Of a stretch of DNA of 64,000 nt, positions 26,019-34,645 are shown piece by piece. The stretch lies in assembly GCF_000828715.1 (NCBI RefSeq), contig NZ_AP014583.1:3747480-3811479 (forward strand). The letters run 5' to 3'. A program made the translations under genes and the position numbers. The notes under the pieces are model-generated. The model searched no databases, was not told where the DNA came from, and saw only the letters and a program-made list of their open reading frames with translations. Numbering within the stretch: the first letter of the stretch is position 1; every line of letters starts with the position of its first letter. The stretch comes from Winogradskyella sp. PG-2. Its GTDB lineage: Bacteria; Bacteroidota; Bacteroidia; Flavobacteriales; Flavobacteriaceae.

Positions 26019-26667
26019 TATAAACCTACAAGAGATAAAGTCTTCAATACCAGAGAGCATCACATTGGTTGCCGTTTCTAAAACTAAACCTGTTAGTGAT
26101 TTAATGGAAGCATATGATGCTGGTCAGCGAATTTTTGGCGAAAACAAGATTCAAGAAATGGCTGAGAAGTATGAAGAAACGCCAAAAGATATTCAATGGC
26201 ATATGATTGGCCATGTTCAGCGAAACAAGGTGAAATATATGGCCAAATTTGTTAGCCTAATACATGGAGTAGATAGTCTTAAACTATTGAAAGAGATAAA
26301 TAAGCAAGCAAAAAAACATAATCGTGTGATTGATTGTTTACTTCAAATTAAAATAGCTAAAGAAGATAGTAAGTTTGGAATGTCTTTTAATGATGCCTCC
26401 GCTCTACTGCAATCTAATGAGTTTTCAGAATTAAAACATGTTAGCATTGTTGGCTTAATGGGAATGGCAACATTTACTGATAATTTATCTCAAGTTGAGA
26501 CGGAATTTAAATTGCTAAAATCTACGTTTAAAATACTTAAAATACTAAACCCCAAACTCTTAACTATTTCTATGGGTATGAGCGGTGATTACAAATTAGC
26601 AATTGACTGCGGAAGTACAATGATTAGAGTTGGTAGCAGTATTTTTGGATCAAGAAATTATCAATAG
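26008..26667 (+). CDS. YggS/PLPBP family pyridoxal-phosphate homeostasis protein
   Basis: This 219-residue protein has the alanine-racemase-like barrel of the YggS/PROSC family. The PLP lysine is in LVAVSKTKPVSDL; other signatures are FGENKIQEM, WHMIGHVQRNKVKY and the phosphate-binding end SMGMSGDYKLAIDCGSTMIR, then VGSSIFG. It binds PLP, has no known catalysis and keeps vitamin B6 pools in balance. It overlaps the DUF1015 gene by 11 bp. The nuclease gene begins about 70 bp downstream. Confidence 0.95.
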   Translation: MSISINLQEIKSSIPESITLVAVSKTKPVSDLMEAYDAGQRIFGENKIQEMAEKYEETPKDIQWHMIGHVQRNKVKYMAKFVSLIHGVDSLKLLKEINKQAKKHNRVIDCLLQIKIAKEDSKFGMSFNDASALLQSNEFSELKHVSIVGLMGMATFTDNLSQVETEFKLLKSTFKILKILNPKLLTISMGMSGDYKLAIDCGSTMIRVGSSIFGSRNYQ

Positions 26668-26735
26668 ATTTCTTAAATTATACCTTATACTTTTTTTAAT
26701 TTAGTACTTTTAAATTAAACATTTAATTCAGAGTT

Positions 26736-28106
26736 ATATACGCAATACTAGACATAGAAACCACAGGTGGTAAGTATAATGAAGAAGGCATAACAGAGAT
26801 TGCTATTTATCAGTTTGATGGGCATAAAGTCACAGATCAGTTTATATCTTTAGTTAATCCAGAGCGTGAGATTCAACCTTTTGTTGTCAACCTTACAGGC
26901 ATTAACTCTAATATGCTTAAAAATGCGCCAAAGTTTTATGAAGTTGCGAAACGTATTGTAGAAATTACCGAGGATTGCATTATCGTTGCTCACAATTCAT
27001 CTTTTGATTATAGAATTCTTAAAACTGAGTTTAAACGCTTAGGATTTCCTTTTAAACGTAAAACATTATGTACTGTTGAGCTTTCAAAACAGTTAATACC
27101 AGACATGGAATCTTATAGTTTAGGAAAATTAGCTCGTGCACTTGGTATTCCTGTTAGTGATAGACATCGCGCTAATGGTGATGCTATGGCAACTGTGAAA
27201 TTATTTAAGATGCTATTGCATAAAGATTTAGAGAAAGTCATTATCAAAGATGCTGTTAAAGTTGAACAGAAGTCTAACATTGCGCCTAACCTTAAACAAA
27301 TCATTGAAGAACTACCTTCGGATACTGGCGTTTATTACATTCATAATGAAAAAGGAGAAATAATATATATAGGAAAAAGCAAAAATATAAAGAAAAGAAT
27401 AACGCAACATTTTACAAATAAGAGTTCAAAATCTAAAAAGATTCAAACTTTAGTAAGTGCAGTTACTTATGAAAAAACAGGTAGTGAACTTGCCGCACTA
27501 TTAAAAGAAAGTGAAGAAATTAAAAAGAATAAACCCATTTTTAATCGTGCATTAAGACGAACCATATTTACACATGCTTTATATAGCTATGTAGATGAAA
27601 ATGGTTACATCAATCTAAAAATTGATAAAGCGAATGGTAAAGAAATACCAATAACGACTTTTAGCACCAGATCTAGCGGAAAACATTTTATGTTTAAAGT
27701 TGTTGAGAATTATAACCTATGTCAAAAATTGACTGGATTATACACTACAAAAACTAGTTGCTTTAATTATGATGTTAAAGAATGTCTTGGTGCTTGCATT
27801 ACTGAAGAGTCTTCGGAAGAATATAATAAGCGTATAAATTCCCTTATACATAAATATAGTTACGATAATAAGAATATACTCATTATAGATCGTGGTCGTG
27901 ATATAGAAGAAAAATCTGTTTATTTAATAGAGAATGGGATTTTTAAAGGCATGGGGTTTTTCGATTTAAATCATCAGATTAATAACAGAGATGTATTGCA
28001 GTCTTTAATTACTCCAATGGAAAACAACAGGGATAATCAACATATTATTCAGAGTTATATGCGACGTAATAAAAGACTTAAAATTATTGAATTACAAGAC
28101 CAATGA
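26736..28106 (+). CDS. DEDDh exonuclease (DnaQ-like) fused to GIY-YIG (UvrC-like) nuclease, apparent ATA start
   Basis: The coding frame opens after a TAA at 26724-26726 and immediately encodes YAILDIETTGGKYNEEG, the first metal-binding motif of a DEDDh exonuclease. The usual initiating Met position is an ATA (26736-26738). The next ATG is at 26913 and would delete that motif, leaving 397 residues. From ATA the protein has about 456 residues: exonuclease domain (1-160), then a GIY-YIG domain (DTGVYYIHN, IIYIGKSKNIKKRITQHF) and a Cys-rich UvrC/Cho-like tail (CFNYDVKECLGACI). The architecture matches a known flavobacterial repair-type nuclease. Translation from ATA, or loss of expression, must be distinguished. 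The next gene overlaps by 4 bp. Confidence 0.75.
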   Translation: MYAILDIETTGGKYNEEGITEIAIYQFDGHKVTDQFISLVNPEREIQPFVVNLTGINSNMLKNAPKFYEVAKRIVEITEDCIIVAHNSSFDYRILKTEFKRLGFPFKRKTLCTVELSKQLIPDMESYSLGKLARALGIPVSDRHRANGDAMATVKLFKMLLHKDLEKVIIKDAVKVEQKSNIAPNLKQIIEELPSDTGVYYIHNEKGEIIYIGKSKNIKKRITQHFTNKSSKSKKIQTLVSAVTYEKTGSELAALLKESEEIKKNKPIFNRALRRTIFTHALYSYVDENGYINLKIDKANGKEIPITTFSTRSSGKHFMFKVVENYNLCQKLTGLYTTKTSCFNYDVKECLGACITEESSEEYNKRINSLIHKYSYDNKNILIIDRGRDIEEKSVYLIENGIFKGMGFFDLNHQINNRDVLQSLITPMENNRDNQHIIQSYMRRNKRLKIIELQDQ

Positions 28107-30049
28107 AACTAAGAATATTACTATTTATCTTCTTATTATCTTCCTTTGTATTTGCACAAAATTTTAACTCTGCTATGCCAGTTTCAAAAAGTGATGTAGA
28201 GACTAATTATTATGCAAAAGATTCTACAGCTAATGCTCTAGTAATTTATGACTACGGAAACAGTTTTGTAGATAAAGAAACATTTTGGCTTAGAGTACAA
28301 ATAAAACATAAGACAAAAATTCTAACTGCAGAAGGAAGAGATCGCGGTGAAATCGAAGTAAGACTCTATAAAGGTAAGTCCTCTGAAGAGAAGATTAAAG
28401 ATATTAGAGGTGCTACTTATAATCTGGTTAATGGAGAGATAGTTAAAACAGAATTATCATCTAATGCAATTTTTAGAGAAGAAAACGAAAAATATACGCT
28501 TGTTAAATTTGTTCTACCTAATGTTAAAGTCGGCAGTGTTATAACTTATAGTTACGAAACACAGTCTCGTTATATGAGTAAGTACCAACCTTGGTATTTC
28601 CAAGGTCAGGACCCTGTTTTGTATAGTGAATACAATACAAGCATTCCTGGTAATTATGAATATAATATAAAGTTAGTTGGTGGGATAAAACTAGATTTAC
28701 AAGACACAGGTCTTAAAAAAAATTGTATAAAAATTAATGGCAGTGTTGGTGCTGATTGCGCTACTGCAAAATATATAATGAAAAACATACCAGCATATAA
28801 ACCTGAAGGTTATACTACAACCTCATTAAATTATATAGCAAGAATTGAATATGAACTAAAAGTAGTAAAGCATTTTGATAGCCGTGTTGACAAACTCACT
28901 AAGACATGGGCAAACGTAGATAAAGAACTAAAAATAGATAAGGATTTTGGAAAGCAAATAAGTAAAAAAAATATAATAAAGAAAGTTTTACCATCAGGAA
29001 TATCTTCAATTAATAATGAATTAGATAAAGCTATTGCTATATATAAATTTGTCTTAGATAGTTATAAATGGAATGGTAAATCAGAGCGATATGATGTTTC
29101 CATAAAAAACTTAATTAAGGAAAAAGTTGGTAGCTCTTTTGAAATTAATCTACTATTAGAAAACCTTTTAACAAGTCAAGGTTTTAAGGTATACCCTATC
29201 CTAATTTCTACTCGTGGTAATGGGCTGGCAACAAAAGTTTACCCAGTTCTTACAGATTTTAACGATGTGATTTTAAAGACAATAATTGATGGTAAAGATT
29301 ATTTTTTAAATGCAACAGATCCATATTTATCTTTTGGAGAATTGCCATTTAAATGTTTAAATCAATACGGAAGATTAATAGGCTTTGAAGATGGTAGCTA
29401 TTGGGAAAATATAGAAGTAAATGAGTTTTCATCTAGACAACATAGAGTAAACTTACATTCTTTTAAAGATGATATTTTTCAAGGTACAATTGAAAGCAAA
29501 TTTACAGGTTACCATGCTCATAATGTAAAAAAGAAATTTGATGAAGGTCAAAAAGATTATAAAGCAAAAAAGGCTGATAATTATTCTGATATTATTGTAG
29601 AAGAGCATAATGTCATAGATTTTGATAAAACCAAAGTTGATTTTAATGAAAAGATTAACTTCACTTTAGAGCCAGAACTGATAGGTAACAAAATCTATTT
29701 AAACCCCTTTTTAATTAAATTTTTTGAAGAGAACCCATTTAAATTACAAGAACGTACCTACCCTATTGACTTCGGTTACAAAGACGTCTACAATTATATC
29801 ATGAAAATAGATTTAGGTGAGCATTTAAAAGCGTTAGAAATACCTGGTAACATAACATATGCCTTACCAAATAAATCTGGTTCCTTTATTTTTAATGTGG
29901 AATCTAAAGATAATGAGCTTATTATATATTTTAAAGTGAAATTTAACTTCGCTATTTATGCTTCAGAATTTTATAGCTACTTGAAGAATTTTATGAATAA
30001 AATTGTTGTAACGCAAAAGAACACAATCATAGTGTTAGAAAAACAGTAG
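28103..30049 (+). CDS. DUF3857 / transglutaminase-like exported protein
   Basis: This 648-residue protein has a signal peptide (LRILLFIFLLSSFVFAQ). The DUF3857 domain occupies about residues 55-230 (KFVLPNVKVGSVITYSYETQ), followed by a transglutaminase-like region near DKAIAIYKFVLDSYKWNG. The catalytic Cys expected at the start of the core helix is absent: the helix reads KVGSSFEINLLLENLL. This resembles other Bacteroidota members that seem non-catalytic. A beta-rich C-terminal domain follows. Its ATG overlaps the stop of the nuclease gene (ATGA). It may serve as a periplasmic binding or structural protein; function is unknown. Confidence 0.85.
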   Translation: MKLRILLFIFLLSSFVFAQNFNSAMPVSKSDVETNYYAKDSTANALVIYDYGNSFVDKETFWLRVQIKHKTKILTAEGRDRGEIEVRLYKGKSSEEKIKDIRGATYNLVNGEIVKTELSSNAIFREENEKYTLVKFVLPNVKVGSVITYSYETQSRYMSKYQPWYFQGQDPVLYSEYNTSIPGNYEYNIKLVGGIKLDLQDTGLKKNCIKINGSVGADCATAKYIMKNIPAYKPEGYTTTSLNYIARIEYELKVVKHFDSRVDKLTKTWANVDKELKIDKDFGKQISKKNIIKKVLPSGISSINNELDKAIAIYKFVLDSYKWNGKSERYDVSIKNLIKEKVGSSFEINLLLENLLTSQGFKVYPILISTRGNGLATKVYPVLTDFNDVILKTIIDGKDYFLNATDPYLSFGELPFKCLNQYGRLIGFEDGSYWENIEVNEFSSRQHRVNLHSFKDDIFQGTIESKFTGYHAHNVKKKFDEGQKDYKAKKADNYSDIIVEEHNVIDFDKTKVDFNEKINFTLEPELIGNKIYLNPFLIKFFEENPFKLQERTYPIDFGYKDVYNYIMKIDLGEHLKALEIPGNITYALPNKSGSFIFNVESKDNELIIYFKVKFNFAIYASEFYSYLKNFMNKIVVTQKNTIIVLEKQ

Positions 30050-30073
30050 TTTTACTTTTTGTACTTTTAAGTC

Positions 30074-30907
30074 ATGGAATCTCAGAACAAACATACTTGG
30101 AAAACCAAACTTCATGAAATTATTTATGAAGCTGACACTCCTGCTGGAAAGTTATTCGACGTCATTCTATTAATAGTAATTATAGCTAGTATTGTTTTAG
30201 TAATGCTTGAGAGTGTTGATAGTATAGATAAGAATTACCATAACATTTTAATAAGTTCAGAATGGATTATTACTATCCTCTTTTCTCTAGAATATATTGC
30301 ACGTGTAATTACCGTTAAAAAGCCTATAAAGTACATTACAAGCTTTTATGGTATTATTGATTTACTATCTACAATACCTATGTATCTATCATTCTTTTTT
30401 GTCAGTTCAGGTTCGTTTGTAGCATTTAGAGCATTACGCCTATTACGTGTATTTAGAATTTTAAAACTTACAAGATATATTGGTGCTTCAACACAATTTG
30501 TAAGAGCGCTAAAAACAAGTCGAGCAAAAATAGCAGTGTTTTTATCTTTTGTAATTATTCTGTGTATTATTCTTGGTACTGTAATGTATTTGGTAGAAAG
30601 TGAAAAAGGAAGTGGATTTACAAGCATTCCAAGGAGTGTATATTGGGCCATAGTTACACTAACAACTGTTGGATATGGTGATATAGCGCCTGCAACACCT
30701 CTTGGTCAGTTTATTGCTTCTATAATTATGATTATGGGTTATGGTATAATAGCTGTGCCAACTGGGATTGTTTCTTCTGAAATGACAAAAGCAAATAGGG
30801 ATAATGTTCCTACTAATACACAGTCTTGCTTAAATTGTCTTGCGAGTAACCATCGTGATGATTCACAATTTTGTCATAAATGTGGACACGAATTACACCA
30901 TGACTAA
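30074..30907 (+). CDS. Kv-type voltage-gated potassium channel with C-terminal zinc ribbon
   Basis: This 277-residue six-helix channel has an S4 voltage-sensor-like helix with regularly spaced arginines (RALRLLRVFRILKLTRY). The pore has selectivity filter TLTTVGYGDIAP, typical of K+ channels. The C-terminus carries a zinc ribbon, CLNC near residue 256 and CHKCGHEL at the end, which is unusual for classical Kv channels but seen in some bacterial ones. An RNA box TACTTTTA lies 4 bp before the ATG, but no clear -33 element is seen. The miaA start codon lies inside the last codons of this gene (8-bp overlap). Confidence 0.93.
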   Translation: MESQNKHTWKTKLHEIIYEADTPAGKLFDVILLIVIIASIVLVMLESVDSIDKNYHNILISSEWIITILFSLEYIARVITVKKPIKYITSFYGIIDLLSTIPMYLSFFFVSSGSFVAFRALRLLRVFRILKLTRYIGASTQFVRALKTSRAKIAVFLSFVIILCIILGTVMYLVESEKGSGFTSIPRSVYWAIVTLTTVGYGDIAPATPLGQFIASIIMIMGYGIIAVPTGIVSSEMTKANRDNVPTNTQSCLNCLASNHRDDSQFCHKCGHELHHD

Positions 30908-31808
30908 TACACTCATTTCTATAGTTGGACCAACTGCTATCGGTAAAACTGCCTTGAGTATTAAACTGGCTCAGCGTTTCAATGCTGAAATTATTTCTGC
31001 AGATTCACGTCAGTTCTATAAAGAAATGAATATTGGTACAGCTGTGCCATCATTGGAAGAGCTTAATTATGTAAAGCATCATTTTATTCAACATAAATCT
31101 ATAGAAAGTAACTATAACGTTGGGGATTTTGAACGCGATGCAATTATAAAGATTGAGGAGTTACATCAAAAAAATCCTTTTGCAATAATGGTTGGTGGAT
31201 CGGGATTATACGTAAAAGCTGTAACAAAAGGTTTAGATTATTTCCCAGAAGTAGATGATAAAGTTAGAACTAAACTTAATTTAAAATTTGAAACAGAAGG
31301 TATAGAATCACTACAAGAACAACTAAAGTTACTCGATCTTAAAGCATACAATACAATAGCTATTGATAATCCTCAGCGTCTTATAAGAGCTTTAGAAATT
31401 TGTATTGGCACAAATAAACCTTATTCATCTTATTTAACCAATTCAAGTAAGAATCGTGCATTTAAATCTATTAGTATAGGGTTAAATGCTGAACGCTCTG
31501 TTATCTACGAAAGAATTAACCAACGTGTAGATCTAATGATTGAAAATGGTTTGCTGAAAGAAGTTGAAGCACTCTTACCTTATAAACATTTAAATGCCTT
31601 AAATACCGTTGGATATAAAGAACTCTTTCAGTATTTTGAAGGACACTGTACATTAGAATTTGCCATTTCAGAAATAAAAAAGAATACAAGGCATTTTGCC
31701 AAACGTCAGTTAACTTGGTTTAGAAAAGATGATGCTATTATATGGTTTGATTATAAAACTGAGTTAGAAGATATTCTAAAACGATTAGATTTTTATTCTA
31801 AGAAATAG
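30900..31808 (+). CDS. miaA: tRNA dimethylallyltransferase MiaA
   Basis: This 302-residue enzyme transfers a dimethylallyl group to A37 of tRNAs reading codons that begin with U. The P-loop is GPTAIGKTALS, followed by the DSR motif SADSRQFYKEMNIGTA and the GGSGLYVKAV segment. The C-terminal part includes NTVGYKELFQYFEG and KRQLTWFR. The ATG at 30900 is used; longer starts reach back into the channel gene and have no homology. It ends the long plus-strand cluster. A decayed VanZ gene follows on the other strand. Confidence 0.97.
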   Translation: MTNTLISIVGPTAIGKTALSIKLAQRFNAEIISADSRQFYKEMNIGTAVPSLEELNYVKHHFIQHKSIESNYNVGDFERDAIIKIEELHQKNPFAIMVGGSGLYVKAVTKGLDYFPEVDDKVRTKLNLKFETEGIESLQEQLKLLDLKAYNTIAIDNPQRLIRALEICIGTNKPYSSYLTNSSKNRAFKSISIGLNAERSVIYERINQRVDLMIENGLLKEVEALLPYKHLNALNTVGYKELFQYFEGHCTLEFAISEIKKNTRHFAKRQLTWFRKDDAIIWFDYKTELEDILKRLDFYSKK

Positions 31809-31826
31809 AAAAACCTTATTCTAGTT

Positions 31827-32213
31827 TTATAAACTCAGTGATTTATTTTCAATTAAGAAATAACCTATAAAGGTAAAAATTAAAATTCCTAATCCATCAG
31901 CAATAAGATCTGCAATATCTAGAGTACCATTAGGAAAAAATGCCTGACTTAGTTCTTCTAGTAAAACAAAAACCGAAACTAAAACAGTACCTAGAGGTAA
32001 TTTTTGTCAGAATCTGATAACTCTAAACTTTAATACAAAGTTTAGTAATAAAGTTAAAGTTCCGAATAGAAAAAAATGGCCTAATTTGTCTCCATTAGGC
32101 AATATACTTACAAATTCAAAGAATATATTCTGTTTTCCTGTATTGGCTGAAAATACAATTCACAATATAAAAACGAAGAATACAATAGTTATAGTTTGTA
32201 AAGATTTATGCAT
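31827..32213 (-). pseudogene. Decayed VanZ family membrane protein gene with two in-frame stops
   Basis: One frame of 129 codons runs from the ATG at 32213 to the TAA at 31827-31829, interrupted by TGA at 32160-32162 (codon 18) and TGA at 32007-32009 (codon 69), with no indel. The read-through product has VanZ features: IVFSANTGKQNIFFEF, LPNGDKLGHFFLFGTL, and LLEELSQAFFPNGTLDIADL with IADGLGI. At the first stop, family members normally have Trp (TGG), so a single G-to-A change could explain it; the second may have the same origin. VanZ proteins are four-helix membrane proteins of uncertain role. The gene fills most of the otherwise empty stretch between miaA and rprY. Confidence 0.88.
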
Positions 32214-32235
32214 TAACTTCAGGATTAATTAAACA

Positions 32236-32260
32236 AAAACCCAGACAACGTCTGGGTTTT
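32236..32260 (-). terminator. Rho-independent terminator of rprXY
   Basis: AAAACCCAGA (32236-32245) and TCTGGGTTTT (32251-32260) form a perfect 10-bp stem with a CAACG loop, 23 bp past the rprY stop. The A-rich side gives a T-tract on the minus strand; the hairpin could work in both directions. Confidence 0.85.
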
Positions 32261-32283
32261 TAATACTATATAAATTTATGAAG

Positions 32284-32994
32284 TTATGCTTTAACATTAA
32301 CCACTAACCTAAAGCCTTCACCATGAATATTTAATATTTCTACATTTGGGTCTGGTTTTAAATATTTACGCAACTTCGCAATATAAACATCCATACTACG
32401 AGATGTAAAGTAATTATCATCTCTCCAAATTTTTGTTAATGCTAATTCTCTCGGCATTAAATCATTTTCGTGCAACGCCAATAAACGAAGTAATTCATTT
32501 TCTTTCGGCGATAATTTAGAAGGTTCACCTCCATCAAACTTTAAGAAACGTAATTTTGAGTTTAAATCGAAACGTCCTATTTTAAATTCAAATTGTTTGC
32601 TATCAGCAACCGTATCAGTAGCTTTACGCTGAATAATAGCTTTAATTTTCATTAATAAAACTTCACTATCAAAAGGCTTATTTAGATAATCGTCTGCTCC
32701 AACTTTGTAGCCTTTAAGAACATCTTCTTTCATAGCTTTAGCTGTTAAGAAAATAATTGGCACATCCGTATTTTTTTCGCGAATCTCTTTTGCTAAAGTA
32801 AATCCGTCTTTATAAGGCATCATTACATCCAAGATGCAAAGATCGTAATCGTCCTTTTTGAATTTCTCGAAACCTTCCATCCCATTTTTAGCATGGACGA
32901 CATCGTAATCATTCATCATTAAATAATCTTTTAAAACAGTTCCAAAATTTGGATCGTCTTCTACCAAAAGTATTTTTTTGTTTTGCTCTTCCAT
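32284..32994 (-). CDS. rprY: Response regulator, OmpR/RprY type
   Basis: This 236-residue regulator has a receiver domain (residues 1-120) with the acidic pair EDD, the phospho-accepting Asp in LCILDVMMPYKDGF and the conserved Lys in NKPFDSEVLL. The C-terminal winged helix (about 140-233) is of the OmpR type, with PKENELLRLLALHEN and SRSMDVYIAKLRKYLK. It is the partner of the kinase encoded 9 bp upstream. In Bacteroidota the RprX/RprY pair has been linked to envelope and ion stress responses. A terminator lies directly downstream. Confidence 0.92.
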   Translation of the reverse strand: MEEQNKKILLVEDDPNFGTVLKDYLMMNDYDVVHAKNGMEGFEKFKKDDYDLCILDVMMPYKDGFTLAKEIREKNTDVPIIFLTAKAMKEDVLKGYKVGADDYLNKPFDSEVLLMKIKAIIQRKATDTVADSKQFEFKIGRFDLNSKLRFLKFDGGEPSKLSPKENELLRLLALHENDLMPRELALTKIWRDDNYFTSRSMDVYIAKLRKYLKPDPNVEILNIHGEGFRLVVNVKA

Positions 32995-33003
32995 AGTTCG
33001 TTT

Positions 33004-34572
33004 TTATGATATTAACGGCAACTTTATAATAAAAGTGCTGCCTTTGCCTTTTTCACTTTCTACTGATATATGACCATGATGGTCATCTATTATACGTTTT
33101 ACATAAGCTAAACCTAACCCATGCCCTTTAACATTGTGTACATTACCTGAGTGTTCTCTATAAAATTTATCGAACACTTTTTTCGCAACTTGCTTTGACA
33201 TTCCGTTGCCTTGATCTGTTATTTTCAATATTATATTAGTTCCTATATTTTCAGTATACACGTCTATTTTTGGTGCATTGTGTGAATATTTAATAGCATT
33301 ATCTAATATATTAACGATCACATTTGTAAAATGTGTTTCGTTTGCTAAAACTGATGACTTAACAGCACCTAAATGTGTGTTTATGTAACCTTGCCTATCT
33401 TCTACAATTAACTCAACGTGAGTCATTGCATCTTCAATTATGTCGTGTAACTTTAAACGTTCCTTACTAATATTAAGCTCGTTTTTTTCGAGCTTAGAAA
33501 TACGTAATACATTTTCTACTTGAGCATGCATACGTTTATTTTCATCTTTTATCATTCCTAAATACCGCTTAACCTTCTCTTGGTCATTTATTATTTTAGG
33601 GTTTTTTATTGAGTCTAACGCCAAATTTATGGTTGCTATTGGTGTTTTGAACTCATGCGTCATGTTATTAATAAAATCTGTCTTTATCTGAGATATTTGA
33701 CGTTGTTTAATTAATTGGTAAATCGCACTAGAATAGGCTACAATTATTACACTTGTAAAAACTACTGATAATATTATCATCTTAATAATTGAGGATAATA
33801 AATACTTCTTTCTATCCGGAAAATCTAACCAAAGTGTATAACTACTTTCATTGTTATTATCTAAAAAAATAGGAATACCATGAAAAGCATTTTTTTTGTC
33901 AAAATTTTGAGTTTGCACCTTGGTAGCTAAATCGTCATCATACACTGAGAATTCGAAATCTAGATCTATACCTTCCCCAGATAATTCCCTCTCTAATAAA
34001 ATTCTAACTTCAATTGGTGTTATTCGTTTATATATTGGAATATCTTTTAGTAATGTTTTAAATGAATTTTCAAACATCTGTTTACGCAACTCTGGCATAT
34101 TACTGTACTCAGTCAAAGTCTGTTGTGGTGCAATTCTACGACTACCATCTAAATTAGCATTGTCGTAAATCTTAGTGACACGATCATTAGACAACGTACT
34201 AATAGTAATACTGTCTGCATCAATTTCAAAGAACATGGATGGTACTTTAAAGCGTTCTTCTAAAACAGTATTACGATGAATTATCGTTCTATCGTTTATA
34301 TCATCATCACTCTCTATGTAAAGTTGCTGTAATAAAGTAGAATCTGGTGTCTTATTTTGAGCAATAAGAGGTTGAATTTTCAAAAAATAGTCTCTCAACT
34401 CAAACTCTTCTATATCTCTCGACACAAAACTCAAAGCTCTTTTTACACTTAGTGTGAAATTTTTATTCTCATTTTCTAAACTATTGTTAATAAAAAATGA
34501 TTGAACGAAAATTATACCAATGAGTGATAGACTCATTAATACCACTAATAAGATGAATAGCTTTTTGCCCAT
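33004..34572 (-). CDS. rprX: Sensor histidine kinase, RprX type
   Basis: This 522-residue kinase has two membrane spans (about residues 5-25 and 260-282) flanking a periplasmic sensor region. The dimerisation helix has the phospho-accepting His in MTHEFKTPIATI. The ATPase domain has the N box NVIVNILDNAIKYS, the G1 box ITDQGNGMS and the G2 box GHGLGLAYVKRII. It is followed by rprY after 9 bp. A promoter of the Bacteroidota type ends only 4 bp before the ATG, so this mRNA may be leaderless. Confidence 0.93.
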   Translation of the reverse strand: MGKKLFILLVVLMSLSLIGIIFVQSFFINNSLENENKNFTLSVKRALSFVSRDIEEFELRDYFLKIQPLIAQNKTPDSTLLQQLYIESDDDINDRTIIHRNTVLEERFKVPSMFFEIDADSITISTLSNDRVTKIYDNANLDGSRRIAPQQTLTEYSNMPELRKQMFENSFKTLLKDIPIYKRITPIEVRILLERELSGEGIDLDFEFSVYDDDLATKVQTQNFDKKNAFHGIPIFLDNNNESSYTLWLDFPDRKKYLLSSIIKMIILSVVFTSVIIVAYSSAIYQLIKQRQISQIKTDFINNMTHEFKTPIATINLALDSIKNPKIINDQEKVKRYLGMIKDENKRMHAQVENVLRISKLEKNELNISKERLKLHDIIEDAMTHVELIVEDRQGYINTHLGAVKSSVLANETHFTNVIVNILDNAIKYSHNAPKIDVYTENIGTNIILKITDQGNGMSKQVAKKVFDKFYREHSGNVHNVKGHGLGLAYVKRIIDDHHGHISVESEKGKGSTFIIKLPLIS

Positions 34573-34576
34573 CGAT

Positions 34577-34606
34577 CAAATTTAACATTTTAACATTTAG
34601 TACAAA
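34577..34606 (-). promoter_or_regulatory. Bacteroidota promoter of rprXY
   Basis: Read on the minus strand, TTTG (34603-34606) and TAAATTTG (34577-34584) are separated by 18 bp, close to the TTTG-N19-TAnnTTTG consensus. The rprX ATG begins 4 bp after the -7 box, so transcription should start at or next to the start codon. Confidence 0.75.
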
Positions 34607-34645
34607 TTAGCTTTAACCTTACATTAACAAAAGAAATCGATAATA

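Noticed and set aside
6217..32213. Reassignment of a stop codon in this genome
   Set aside because: TAA, TAG and TGA all occur as internal stops in decayed genes, while all act as terminal stops for intact neighbours. Essential genes contain none of them in frame.
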